This document shows positions 13,384 through 26,100 of a DNA stretch of 64,000 nucleotides, piece after piece. The DNA comes from Hormiphora californensis (Eukaryota > Ctenophora > Tentaculata > Cydippida > Pleurobrachiidae). The notes beneath the pieces were generated by a model. It ran no database searches and had not been told where the DNA came from. It worked only from the letters and a program-made list of their open reading frames with translations. Both the position numbers and the translations under genes were made by a program. How positions within the stretch are numbered: the first letter of the stretch is position 1; every line of letters starts with the position of its first letter. Where the stretch lies: NCBI GenBank assembly GCA_020137815.1, contig CM035354.1, positions 2,247,495-2,311,494 on the forward strand, given 5' to 3'.

Positions 13384-14111
13384 TCAGCAACACTGAGTTT
13401 TGTTGGGGTTACATCCCGTCCCTTCACACGCATCCATACATGAATCAAAGTCCTTAGCACAGCCCCACTTCCCGGTGGTTGATGTAGTATTCGGAGTCCC
13501 AGATCGTGTAGTTGGTGTTGAACTTGTTCCCACTTGTAGTAGGTACACACTGTGAAGCCATCCGGACACGTCCTGGGAGGGATCAGGGTGGGTCAAGAAA
13601 ATATGGGCTTTGTTTGGGGTGGGTCAATAAAATATGGGGTGGGGGAGAGAGAGGGGAGGGTCAAGAAAATATGGGCTTTGGTGGGGGAGAGAGAGGGGAG
13701 GGTTAGTTGGGACTTGGGATATAGCTGAGAATGGATCAGGGAGGGGGTGGGTTAGTTCGGATCATGGTCTGTGTTACTCGCCAAAGGGGGTTTTTAGTAA
13801 CTGCTTGTATTCCATATGAAACTAAGAAAGCTGGGAAAATTGCCAACAACTCGAGTCGAGCATTTGCAAAACCAAGGACCGACCGAATCAGGAAATACTG
13901 GTCCCTGATTGGCTGATAACCAGTCACGTGACCTAAATAGCGAGTTGTGATTGGTTGTTTACTTGTTTCGGTCGGTTCCTGTGCAAAACCAATGGGCAAC
14001 TTACGCATTGTTGTAGCACATGAGTTCCAATGATTTAGGGCATTCCAAGCACCTGTACTCAGCTCCCTCCACCACAAGGCCCACCAGCAGTAGGAGATAC
14101 CACATATTCAT
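13384..14111 (-). pseudogene. Ly6/uPAR-like cysteine-rich secreted protein, apparently frameshifted
   Basis: Exon 1 (14005-14111) starts ATG at 14109-14111 and encodes a hydrophobic signal peptide (MNMWYLLLLVGLVVEG) followed by a CxxC-containing start, as in three-finger Ly6/uPAR domains. It ends at a GTAAGT donor. A matching acceptor at 13573-13575 opens exon 2, which begins in frame (TCPDGFTVC). The Ly6-like cysteine-rich tail (GCAKDFDSCMDACEG, then CC) lies in another frame, with an intermediate stretch in the third. Two single-base shifts would be needed, so this is either a pseudogene or a gene hit by assembly indels. A hAT-like MITE lies in the intron. Family call is tentative. Confidence 0.5.
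13873..13981 (+). mobile_element. hAT-like MITE, copy 2 (full length, 109 bp)
   Basis: Exact 8-bp duplications TGCAAAAC flank it (13865-13872, 13982-13989). The 3' end reads TTTCGGTCGGTTCCTG, the complement of the consensus 5' end. It carries GTCACGTGAC and three ATTGG motifs. Confidence 0.92.
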
Positions 14112-15906
14112 CTCACATAGTATCTGGTAAACAGCTGAGAGGGGAGGGGGTTAGGAAACATGTTATCTCATACAAAAGAGAGGGGTCGGTTAGGAATAGA
14201 AAAATGGTTCCTAAACCACTACAAAGTCCCTGATTCTTCTAGACAATCTAAAATAAGTTGAGGTTCGGGGGTAGGAAACCACACGCACGGCAAATGTAAA
14301 TAGTGTAGTGACTCTATCATTGAAAAGACCAAGGCTTTCGCTATTTAACTATATATCGAGACAGAGACTAATCTGAACTTTTGAAGTGGAAGGTGTTTAG
14401 TTAGGGTGTAAACCACGGTAAACTAAAGAGTTTCGAGGCTGGCATTATGATGAAACAATTGGTGCAGAACCTGGGCCCACATTTATTGTGTTTATGTAGC
14501 GCCCGTAGGCTTTATTCTAGGGCTCTGGTAGCCGGGTTTTCAGGATTTCGCCTGTTTTGCGTCTCGGTTCTTGCTTTTTTAATTACTAGGCTTGTCTTTT
14601 GCGGTTAGTGGGTGCAAGGTGAGAGGCCTTTGTCATGCTCTCGATCGGCTGCCCCATAGTTCTGTTATGTAGGTATGAAAAACTTTTCATCTAGCTGCGT
14701 TCAACTTCCTCCTTCCAGGCGCTCTATTTTTGAATCTTTTGGCCCATCTGGTTGTTTGATCGTATGTAATGCTGGGCGGATTGTACGTGTTTGTTTTGTT
14801 TTCTATGGCGTATAGTGTGAGACGCGAGTCTATATAGGAGTTTTCTAGTGGTTTTTGACGCACTTCCCTTTCATTAATTGATAACCCTACTCGATGTATG
14901 ATCATGACTAGAGTACTTTCCATTCCAGGATGAGTGCGTAATGAACCGGTCCTTCTGCATGATGAAATGGAGCATGTGATCTGATACCCATGTGTTTGTC
15001 GATAGATGACAAGTGTTCTATCATGCGAAACTTGGTGTAGTCCGTTTCTGTTCTCTCCTAAAAGCCTGCGAAGATCTGTGGCATCGTGGCGCTCCGCGTG
15101 TTCACCTTTCCTTCTTTTTATCCAATCTATAGTGCCGGTGCTAGACCTTTCGAATCACCAAGTGCTCTATCGCTATCTCTCCGTTTGCCTCCTTCTGCAA
15201 CTGTCACATCTACTCTCTGGTTCCCTAGTCCATCTTTCCACTGTCTTTGCCTCCCGGTCTGAAACCCCCAATCCGCCGTCGCACTGCGCGGCATTGTTGC
15301 TAGTTTCTTTCTCGTTTCCCTCTAGCCCTTCTTGACTCGCCGCGCTCCCCGCTAATATCCGGTTATGCCCTCAATAAAGATCATGCTCACTTCTATGAGC
15401 TGTACCTACTTTCGCCTTTATTCAGGAGTTTTCTGCTGAGCGAACGGTTTCTTACATGTTCTCACATAATCCCTCGCCCAAGGTCTTAGGCCTCTGCCTT
15501 TCCCAGGGTACTTAGCTCTGTTCCTCGCTTTTTGCGCGATCCTCCTATACCCCTGGGTGCTCTCCACAAGCCTCTGTCTGTGTGCTGGTTTCGGCCTTCG
15601 CCCCCGTTCCTCTTCATTGCTGTGTGTCCGGTTACCCGTCAAGCTTCCGATGATGGCTCTCTCTAGAGCTGTGTGGTGGTTTCTTCGTCGGCTGGTTTTG
15701 GCAGTATTGCCTCCTTTCTTTTCCTCATTTTGTTCAAAACTAAACTAATCAGGTCAGTCAACGCGATAGTTTTAAACAATGGTACAATAGGGTCAGGATG
15801 CCTATACAGATTATAGTGCTTCTAAACGAATAATACTTCTCACAAGGCGTCTATCGAAATGCAGTCCGGTCGATAGTTTTTTTTAGTTCATCCATCGTCT
15901 GTCAAG
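14112..15906. other. No recognised gene
   Basis: There is a 78-codon minus-strand open frame at 14687-14923 (HPGM is in frame upstream of its ATG) and a 74-codon one at 15418-15642. Neither matches a family I recognise, and no splice signals link them. The stretch could hold a decayed transposon. Nothing further can be supported. Confidence 0.4.
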
Positions 15907-16157
15907 CATTTGGCGGACCCCATTTCTCGTTTCTTCAATGTTGGGAGTGTGCGAGAACTGCGGTCAGAGCATTGGCCTGACCCATTCTCGTTTCTCTCAA
16001 ATTTGGGAGTGTGCGAGAACTGTGGTCAGAGCATTGGCCTGACCTATTCTCGTTTCTCTCAAATTTGGGAGCGCGCGAGAACTGTGGTCAGAGCATTGGC
16101 CTGACCCATTCTCGTTTCTCTCAAATTTGGGAGCACACGAGAACTGTGGTCAGACAG
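15907..16157. repeat. 62-bp tandem repeat containing GTCAGAGCATTGGCCTGAC
   Basis: Four copies of a 62-63-bp unit, with the motif starting at 15963, 16025, 16087 and (truncated) 16150. Each has a GCGAGAACTG lead and a CCATTCTCGTTTCTCTC tail. It links the dispersed motif family to an array form. Confidence 0.92.
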
Positions 16158-17147
16158 CCAGTCGTTGACAATATAATACAGTAGAGATGACAAAGAGAAA
16201 CAAGTTTATTTCAGATTCTGAAACATTCTGTTTCTTTTTGTTATATCCGGCTCTGGGTATCCCGATTGAGCACTGTTGGTGGAACGTGAACAGTCCTAAA
16301 TACCGAGATGGTGAACTAGAAAATTAGATAGAGATGGTTCTGTAGTACCGGTAGTAAAAGAGGACAAGTGGACCATTTAAGAGCCCACTCCCACACTAAC
16401 TCATACAACTGCCGTCCTACAATCTTCTAACTTTCTCTCCCTTCCTCCTCCTTCCTTTTATCTCTCCTCTCCTCTTCTCTCTCTCGGATCTCTTCCTCAA
16501 TCTTCCTCTCTCCTCTCTCCTTCTGGCCTCACCTCTCCTCTCTGCGTCTCTGTCTCTCTCTCCTTGTCTGTCTCGCTCTCTCGGGGTCTCTCTCTCGTCA
16601 CGATGCTCTTCTCGTCGTCTCGGATGTGGTGGAGGAGGTTGCTCTCCCGATTCGTTCGTGCGCGGTCGGGTTCTCAGCGTCCTTCTGCTCCCTCGGTCTC
16701 TCTGGCGTCCCATTCTGCGGCTCTCTTCCCCGTCTGGTCGTGCTCGGTCTCCGTGGTCTCCTATCTCGTTCGGCGTTCGCGTGCCTCACTTTCTCTCATC
16801 GGTCCTTTCTCTCTACGGTCCTACTCATCTCTCTCTAGTCTCCGGGTCTCGTCGATTCGGGTCTCTCAGCCTGTGCTCTCTCTCTTCGTTCGTTTTTCTC
16901 TCTCTCGTCCTCCTCTCTTCTTCCGGGCTCTGTCTCTCTCTCTCTCCTCTCTCTCTCTCCTCAAAAAAACGAGTGGCGAGGTGTCAGGGGAAATTAAAAT
17001 TACAAAAAAAGTGAACTATCAATATCTATATATCTCCACTCCGATTCTAAACAGTAAACAACCTAGATGCGCTTCCACTCTAACTCTTCTACAAAAAAGA
17101 AGGCCTATCATATGATGTCGCTAACTGAAAAGTAAAACCCTAGGCTA

Positions 17148-17246
17148 CAGGGACCCACCGAATAAAAAAATACTGGTCCCTGATTGGCTGATAACCAGTC
17201 ACGTGACCTAAATGACGAGTTCTGATTGGTTGTTTCGGTCGGTACC
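17148..17246 (+). mobile_element. hAT-like MITE, copy 3
   Basis: Exact duplication CTAGGCTA on both sides (17140-17147, 17247-17254). Same core as the other copies, with slightly eroded termini. Confidence 0.88.
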
Positions 17247-17484
17247 CTAGGCTATCATAAGATGAGATGTAGCCTGGCAAGTTCAAGAAGTTGATCAAGA
17301 AAGAAGCGCATTGTGTACGAATCAGATATTAATCAAAGATATAGGTAGATTGGGATAGAGAGTGTGTGAAAGATATATTGATAGAGCAAGATGCAGAGAT
17401 AGATAGAGAAGTGAAACACACACACATCTGTGTTTCAAGGTGGCATGTGGACAAGTGGGGAGGCAGCATGTGGATATTCACAAG

Positions 17485-17601
17485 CAGGAACCGACCGAAT
17501 CAGGAAATACTGGTCCCTGAGTGCTGAAACCCCCAGCACGTGACCTAAATAAAGAGTTCTTGTTGGTTGTTTACTTGTTCGGTCGGTCGGTCGGTTTCCT
17601 A
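17485..17601 (+). mobile_element. hAT-like MITE, copy 4 (diverged)
   Basis: Starts CAGGAACCGACCGAA and ends with an expanded GGTC run before TTTCCTA. The core box is reduced to CACGTGACC, and the flanks show only a partial duplication (TCACAA). Confidence 0.8.
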
Positions 17602-18874
17602 CTCACAATCATAACTAATGGAAACGAAACTGGGATAGAAAAGACAGAGCAATATAGAAAGAAATAGAAAGGAAGGGACGATATGAAAAATTCAAGTTTG
17701 TGTTCTATTTAGATCTTTTATTACACATATCCCCCGAATCATATAGAACCTTACAGATGGAGAAAGGAAGATAGAGAGTTGTGTTAGAGAGAAGAGATAG
17801 AGAGAGATAAGAGTGAGAAGAGAGGAGAGAGAGATACTCTCTCGCTCCTCTCTCTAGTCTCTCTCTCTCTCCCGTCTCCCTCTTTCTTCCCCTCTGTTCT
17901 TCCCCTTTCTCCTTTCTCTCCCTTATAACAAAGTTCAGGGGGAGATTGATTGCCCAATAATACGCCCAACTACCACAACTGTACACGAAATAAAATATCT
18001 CAAACAACTCCTCACTCATTTTTCTGACAATAGAGCATCATTTTCTTTCTTGCTTTCTTTTCTTTTCCTTCAATTCTTTCCGTCTTCCCGTTTTCATGCT
18101 CCTGATAGGTAACCCAGAGAGATCGAGGAGACATATAGAGAGAGAGCTATAGAGAGGATCTAGAGATATACTCAGATAGCTCTAGCGAAGGATAGAGATC
18201 GCGCACGAGATTATCTCTCTATCGCTCCTCGCTCTATCACGCGCTCTAGTATCCCGCCTCCCAGGCCCTTCGTTTACACCTCTGCTATATAAGAAGTGCG
18301 AATTACCCAGTGACTCCACCCGGATCTGAGCAGAATATCTAAAGTACCACACCCAAAACAAGACAAACCCACTGACTTGTCCCCACCGGCTTCCCCCCGC
18401 TATCTCTCCCGCTGGTCTTTCGCGTCCCCCTCCTTTCCTTGTATACTCGAGACTGAAGTCCTCTTGGTCGCTTCCGCACGGTCACGTTTGCCCGTGTTTA
18501 CCACACTTCTTCTCCTCCCCCCCGCTTCCCCTTTCCCCTTCCCTCCCCCTCCAACCTCTACTTCCCATTTTCCCATACTCCCCCCGCCACACGCTTATCA
18601 AAACTTTGGCTCCAGACATACTGTTGAACTTTTAAAACAAGGCACTATAGCCCAGAACAAGTGTATAGCCTGTTGCGGTTTGATTATTCTCAACACACAG
18701 TTGGGCAGGGCACTGCCAGAACAGAGACCCCGCCGACTAACAGAAAAACTGGGAAAAAAGGACACTAAAATATAACTTATGCGAGTGAATAGCCACAAGG
18801 TATAGAGGTCCAGGTGCACAGCTTATATGGTACACTCATAGCCATGCCTTGATGAGAGAGTGAGAGAGAGATAG

Positions 18875-18929
<55 letters not shown>

Positions 18930-20434
18930 GGCCGCGAGAGAGAGATAGAAGCTAGAGAGAGAGAGCGAAGAGAGAGATAGAGAGAGCGAGAGAGATAGAA
19001 GAGAGAGAGATAGAGAGGATAGGAGAATCGAGATAGGAGAGAGGAGCTAGAGATAGCGATAGGTATAGAGAGAGAGAGAGATATCGCGAGAGAGAGATAT
19101 AGAGAGATATGAGAGATATATATGATAGATAGTTGTTCATATTTGATATTTGATATAAAACTTTTGTTAATATTAAATTTGTGGCCAGCTTATTAGTAAG
19201 ACCATAAATTAAAAGATCAACTTACGGTCGGTTCATATATCTAGATCTACTACTGATGGGGGTCCATAGTATCGCCAGATAAAATGGAATGCAATGAAAT
19301 CCTAGAGATTAGAGAAATTCACACTAATGGGTAAGGTAATATACCAGTCTCTTAGTTCTCACCTTGTGGTGCACGCCCGCTGCTGCCTTTACCAGGGTGG
19401 CCTTGCCCCCACACAAACATACACATAACATGTTATTACAGAGACACGACACTGATAGTCCTCTGAAAGAGAGAGAGAGAGAATTAGAGATAGAGAGAGA
19501 GAGATAGAGGGAGATAGAGAGTTGGGAGAGAGGATGAGATAGAGAGTTTGTTTGTGTTTATTGTCGCTTGTCAGTGCTTGTATATCAATCCCTTAATTTT
19601 TAAAAGAACTATTTTATCCAACCACCTTTCCCACAATATTTTTCCATATTTGGCAATCCCCCTTACTCTTGCTCCTTCCCTTTTCAAGCCTTCACCCCCT
19701 TCTTTCCTTCCCCCCTCCTTCGAATCTTTCTCTCATGACCATCCGATGGCCATCATCGTTTCACACAATGTCAGAATCATATTCTTCAAATATATAGTGA
19801 AGAATCGTTAAAATACCGTCCCTTTGGCTGTTGAGCTGTCAGGACAGGGTCATCCATCATCCAGGAATGATCTGATATTGAGGGGCGGCCTTTTTGACGC
19901 GCGCACGGTCTCTCCTCGCGCCAGATTTTCTCTCACCCTCCATGTGTGTTGCACCGCGCCGTCCGTCTATAACTGCTGGATGTGGATTTTGAAGAAGTGT
20001 GTCCCGCGGCACTCTCTCTCGACATTTTACCATGATGCTACGAGGGATAAAGATACAGGATCAGGGGGCGTTTAGAACGGAGGAAGATTGGATAGAGAGG
20101 GAGGTACATAACTGAATAGAGACGGACGGGGGGGGGGGGGGGGGGGCTGGGGAGGGGGTCTTTGAATATACAAGGGAAGATATTTAAGATGAACAACGGA
20201 CAAATAAACTCAGGAACATGATTTTGAGGTTTTCAAACAAATTTAAAAAGTATTTATAACAATCCATATATCATGTACATTAACGATCTCCGTCAGAGAA
20301 TAGAGTCAGTAAAATGCGTTTCAATCATGCGAAAATGAAGAGAGATAAGGGAATTGATTAGAGGTGTAGAGTCCCCTCCCTGTATATTACGTCACTACGT
20401 GTAGCAGTGTAGCCCCTAGCAGTGCTGCAGCAGC

Positions 20435-23093
20435 CTATTCTTTGCTCGTCAGCATCCTAATAAGATCTGAGGGATAGAACGATGTGAGAGATAATGTGAT
20501 CCCTTTCATGGGATAGTAGGATGTGAGATTGTTTATACAATTGGAGTAGTAACACAAATAATGGGGGTTCCATTCCAGGGTGACATATATTATCTAATTC
20601 CTAGTAAAATGTAGGGAATGGTACCTTCATAGTTGACACATCCCTGACTATCCTCGTAGCCTGAAATTAGGTCATCAACCTCTTTATCTTCCATTGGCTC
20701 ACCTGGAGGAGAGGGGTTAGGGAGAGTTAGAGGGGTAGGAGAGGGGAGGTGTTAGAGGGGAGGCTCACCTGGCGGAGAGGGGAGGGGTTAGGGAGAGTTA
20801 GAGGGGTAGGAGAGGGGAGGGGTTAGGGAGAGTTAGAGGGGTAGGAGAGGGGAGGGGTAGGAGAGGGGAGGCTCACCTGGAGGAGAGGGGAGGGGTTAGG
20901 GAGTGTTAGAGGGGTAGGAGAGGGGAGGGGTAGGAGAGGGGAGGGGTTAGGGAGAGTTAGCGGGGTAGGAGAGGGGAGGGGTAGGAGAGGGGAGGCTCAC
21001 CTGGAGGAGAGGGGAGGGGTTAGGGAGTGTTAGAGGGGTAGGAGAGGGGAGGGGTAGGAGAGGGGAGGGGTTAGGGAGTGTTAGAGGGGTAGGAGAGGGG
21101 AGGGGTTAGGGAGAGTTAGAGGGGTAGGAGAGGGGAGGGGTAGGAGAGGGGAGGCTCACCTGGAGGAGAGGGGAGGGGTTAGGGAGTGTTAGAGGGGTAG
21201 GAGAGGGGAGGGGTAGGAGAGGGGAGGGGTTAGGGAGTGTTAGAGGGGTAGGAGAGGGGAGGGGTAGGAGAGGGGAGGCTCACCTGGAGGAGAGGGGAGG
21301 GGTTAGGGAGTGTTAGAGGGGTAGGAGAGGGGAGGGGTAGGAGAGGGGAGGGGTTAGGGAGTGTTAGAGGGGTAGGAGAGGGGAGGGGTTAGGGAGAGTT
21401 AGAGGGGTAGGAGAGGGGAGGGGTTAGGGAGAGTTAGAGGGGTAGGAGAGGGGAGGGGTAGGAGAGGGGAGGCTCACCTGGAGGAGAGGGGAGGGGTTAG
21501 GGAGTGTTAGAGGGGTAGGAGAGTTAGAGGGGTAGGAGAGGGGAGGGGTTAGGGAGTGTTAGAGGGGTAGGAGAGGGGAGGGGTTAGGGAGAGTTAGAGG
21601 GGTAGGAGAGGGGAGGGGTAGGAGAGGGGAGGCTCACCTGGAGGAGAGGGGAGGGGTTAGGGAGAGTTAGAGGGGTAGGAGAGGGGAGGGGTTAGGGAGA
21701 GTTAGAGGGGTAGGAGAGGGGAGGGGTTAGGGAGAGTTAGAGGGGTAGGAGAGGGGAGGGGTTAGGGAGAGTTAGAGGGGTAGGAGAGGGGAGGGGTGAG
21801 AGGGGAGGGGTTAGGGAGAGTTAGAGGGGTAGGAGAGGGGAGGGGTGAGAGGGGAGGGGTTAGGGAGAGTTAGAGGGGTTAGGGAGAGTTAGAGGGGTAG
21901 GAGAGGGGAGGGGTTAGAGGGGAGGGGTTAGGAGAGGGGGATTTAGGAGAGGATTTAAAGGGGGATTTGTATAGGGGGATTTAGGGGTTAGAGGGGGGTT
22001 TAGAGGAGCGTTAGAGGGGGTAGGGGTGTGGCCTGAAATATAAGGGGAGGCAGGAGGTTGTACAGTGTACTGGGTTTTAGAAAGTGAAAGAGGTTAACAG
22101 GTGCGGGACTGCGTGTAATGTTGAAAAAGGGGAGACACGAGAGTAGAAAGAAGGGAAGTTCCTTCTAGATTCCATTTCTACCATCCCCTTCATTTCTTTC
22201 CTCTCATATATTTCAGAAGAATTGTGTGTGATTTTGCAGTACTAATATTCCATCAAGAACAGGAGCTTTCGGCTGATCTATGTCAGTCGTCTTCAGCATA
22301 TTGTGTGTGCTTATGATATTCACATGGCGTGCTATAAGGAATGTTATTGCATAAATCACACGTAATGACGTATCATGGACCACTCGCTATATGATTCATG
22401 ATGAGTTGAAGAAAGAAGGAGAGAAGAAGGGGAACAGAAGGAGAGAAGAAGGGAAGATCGAGTGAGAGAAGAAGGGAAGATCGAGTGAGAGAAGAAGGGA
22501 AGATCGAGTGAGAGAAGAAGGGAAGATCGAGTGAGAGAAGAATGGTATCTCTAGCAGGATGTGTACTTTTACAGTACATGCACCTTTTTAAATTCACCCT
22601 GTAATTTTGCAGCAGGGAAATGCAAGCAGGGCATGGAAATTTTCTCTCTCTCTCTTTCTACCCCTATCACATAATACACATGTTCTCTCACCAAATTTCA
22701 CAATTAAGTTCCCCGAATGCAAAATAACACACGGTGTGTAAAACCATTGTGTAAAACCATTGTCAAATTGAATTTGAGTTTATTTATTGATCGAAGGTCG
22801 TCTTCTCGCTACTGTGAGCAATGAATATATGCATAGGTATTAGACAAAGACGCTGAAGAGGAAGACCTTGTGATAGAGTTAGGAGAAAGAGGCCGGGAGT
22901 GTATAGTTATTGGGTTACGGTATAACAATATCCCACAATCATCTGGTCTCTCTTTCCCCTCTGTTGCTCTCTCTCTATCCCTTCCCGCTTTCATCATTCC
23001 TTCTCTCACTCCCAACACACATCCACATGTGTGTGTGTGTGTGTGATTTGATATGGTGTAACTCTAGTATAGTGTATCCAATCCACCAGCCAT

Positions 23094-23167
<74 letters not shown>

Positions 23168-26100
23168 TTTCTACATAGGTCCATCATTCTCTCTGCGTCC
23201 TCCCCTTTCTTTGTTAGACTCTAGAGGAAAGTCTTTCAAACGGGGAAAACGTCTGTCGGAGTAACATAATTATTCAAAATATTCTGAATATCAGTGTCTC
23301 TTTATTTTTCTCTCCCTCGCTATCACTATCCTCTCTTTCCTGGTCTGTCGGAGAGTAAATATATTCGTGCGTGTAAGAATTTGACGTGTTATCATCCTCC
23401 AAGAAATCTTACAATAGTGGGATCATCTTCACAGATAGAAGAAGCAGAATAAATGAGGACTGGAGTGCATATACCATCAGTTAGATAAACAGGACTTATA
23501 ACCGTACGAGGTTGATAGTATCATAAGTTATACACCTCGTACGGTTATAATAGCAGCAAGTAGCCATCAAATCTCCAGCCACTCTCTCAGAGAAAGGAGC
23601 GAACTAAGAAAGGGTTCGTATGATTCGTTGATTCAATGCGTTGAACAGCAGTAACAGCTCTGTTAACACGAATAATGAATATAGTTATTCTTAGAATTGT
23701 ACTACTGCAGTCGGACCCCAATTTAACGGCCCCCGATTTAACGGCAGGATAATCTTCCCCCGATATAATAGGAATCGTTTGAGACTTTTCATGGGCGTCT
23801 ATCCCCATTCCCCACTAATGCGAGGACGCTACACACTTTAGTGCCCTTATTTTCTTCTCTACTCCTATTCTAAGAGAATTTATATTTTTGACCACATGAC
23901 TGAAAAGGCGTGGTCCAAAAACCCAACTTCGCCATCGCCAATTTTTTCCTATTTTTTGGTGATTCTAGGGACTCATAGTAGGGACCAATTTGTGAAGGAA
24001 TTAGCTTGTTACAAGTTTTTCCCTAGTTTCGGCCCTTGTTTAGCTAACTTATTATATTGCGTGACTACTCTAAGCATTTCGTTTGCTATAACATACTTCA
24101 TTAGTATAATTTAACATAATTTATTAATATTATTCAAGAGAGTGAGTGAGAAAGAGAGAGAGCTGCCGTTAAATCGGGGTGCCGTTAAATCGGGGTCCTG
24201 TATAATATATTATATATATTATTTTTATGTGATATCATGTGATCATAACATGTGATCATGTTCCTACTATGGTATAATAACAATTATAATAGGTGATATA
24301 AAAACCCTAAAAACAATCATTATAAGCATATTTCTAGTTTTAGGTTGCCTAGCTAGATACTGTGTTTCACGCACCCCGCCCAAATGTAAAGGAGGGTTAG
24401 AACATAACAAGTTTTACGTGACCAGCCTCAACCAGCTCCAGAAATGTCTCCCATTCTTCTAGTACTGGCCTGCCTAGGAGGAGGAGGAGCACCCAACTCC
24501 ATATACCAGATCAGAGCACTAAACTCTGGCCCTATTGGTGGAAATAACGTAGACTTCGAGAGAGTTGTCTGTCTGGAGGGCATCGTTATCCAGCTTAACT
24601 ACATCAGCTCTGGCAACACTAGTTGGAAGTTTACCAATTTTACTGCAGCCACACCATTCGCAGGCAACTCCTTGGAATGCCGAGGGGTTTTTGATCTGAT
24701 ACACTTCGCGGGGAGAAAGTTTTCACCCGAGTTTCCAGACCCCACTGACGACATGCTGCAGAAACTCTACCACTTCCTCCAGGCTCCCATAGATATCTCC
24801 TGTGTAATTGGTGGCCTAACCCGTGACGAAGCGATGGTGAAATGTAGCGGAGTGAGTGCCTGCCTTACTGATGAATGCGAGTGTGAAGAAGACGTGTTTT
24901 ACTGTCCAGGAAAATTGGGCGGTTGTATACCGTTCTATCAAGTGTGTGACGGTATAGCCAACTGTGAGGGAGGCACAGACGAGTGTATGTGTAGCGGGGC
25001 CGTGACAGTTCGGTGTCTTCCCGATAAGTCTTACACTGCATGCATTTCCAAATCAGATATATGTTCTGCAGGCCTGCAAAGAACCGTCTCCCTTCTCTCT
25101 TGCGAGGGTTACTCTGATGACCATTGCAAGGAACTCAACACAATGTCACAGACTCTCAAGAAATCTTTTGCCCAGCAGCAACAGAAGATCATCCGGGTGT
25201 ACAATAATATGCAGGTATCTGGTTCGAGAGATCACCGAGAGGCGCAAGCTTGTGAGCAGGTGCTACGCTCAAACCTCTTCCAGTCAATAGGTGACAACAC
25301 AACCAAAACTTGGCTGACAGAATTATGTCAAAGAGTTAAGATAAGCGTTGGAGGTCTCGCAATGCAGCTCTCATTTTCCTGCTTTCTCGGTACTGAGAGT
25401 TTCAGGTACGTGTATTACGTTCTGTGGGAGATGGGCAAGGTTTGCGATGGCATCATTGACTGTCCAAATGGACACGACGAATTATTCTGCCCCGATAGAT
25501 TTTATTGCAGCGATCCCGAGGATACTCTGGTGACGTGGGTTGACGAGGCTAGGGTCTGTGACGGTGCAAGGGACTGTGCAAATGGCTTGGATGAGTGCGC
25601 TGGGTGTCCAACTGGTAAACTGAGTTCTAATAAGTTCCTCATTCGATCCAAAGTTTTAGGTGTCCTTGGCCTAGTAGGAGGGTTGGCTATCGTCACCCTA
25701 AATATCAAAATAGGGCACCAAACATTCAAAACGAGACCGGATAATAAACCTGGAAAAATTGACAGAATTCTAAGGATACAGGTTGCTTTCTACGACTTCC
25801 TGATGGGACTGTATCTTGTCATTTTGATGCTTGTTGCTACAGGTCTCCGCTTCATCGGCGAGTATTGTCAGCAGGATGAAAATTGGAGATCTAGCATGAG
25901 CTGTTCAACTCTTGGTTGCCTCTTCTCCTTCTCCTCTCACGGATCCTTCCTCCTCATTACCACGATGAGCTTGATCCGGTGCCTGACCTGCTTGGATTTA
26001 GTTAAGGACATCTCCATTAGGTCCATTTGGGTCACCTCAGTGGGGGTCGGAGTTCTAAACCTTGCCCATGCCTTCCTCCCAGTGCTACCCTTGACCATGA

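Larger units (their letters stand above)
16158..20434. other. Gene-poor low-complexity region
   Basis: Imperfect CT-rich DNA at 16430-16960, GA/GATA-rich DNA at 17640-17880 and 18840-19130, an 18-base poly-G at about 20130, and two hAT-like MITEs (17148, 17485). Open frames are compositional. No exon with convincing splice signals was found before 20435. Confidence 0.6.

Noticed and set aside
16417-17115. Arg-rich and Ser-rich frames
   Set aside because: CT-rich low-complexity DNA open on both strands; no conserved motif.
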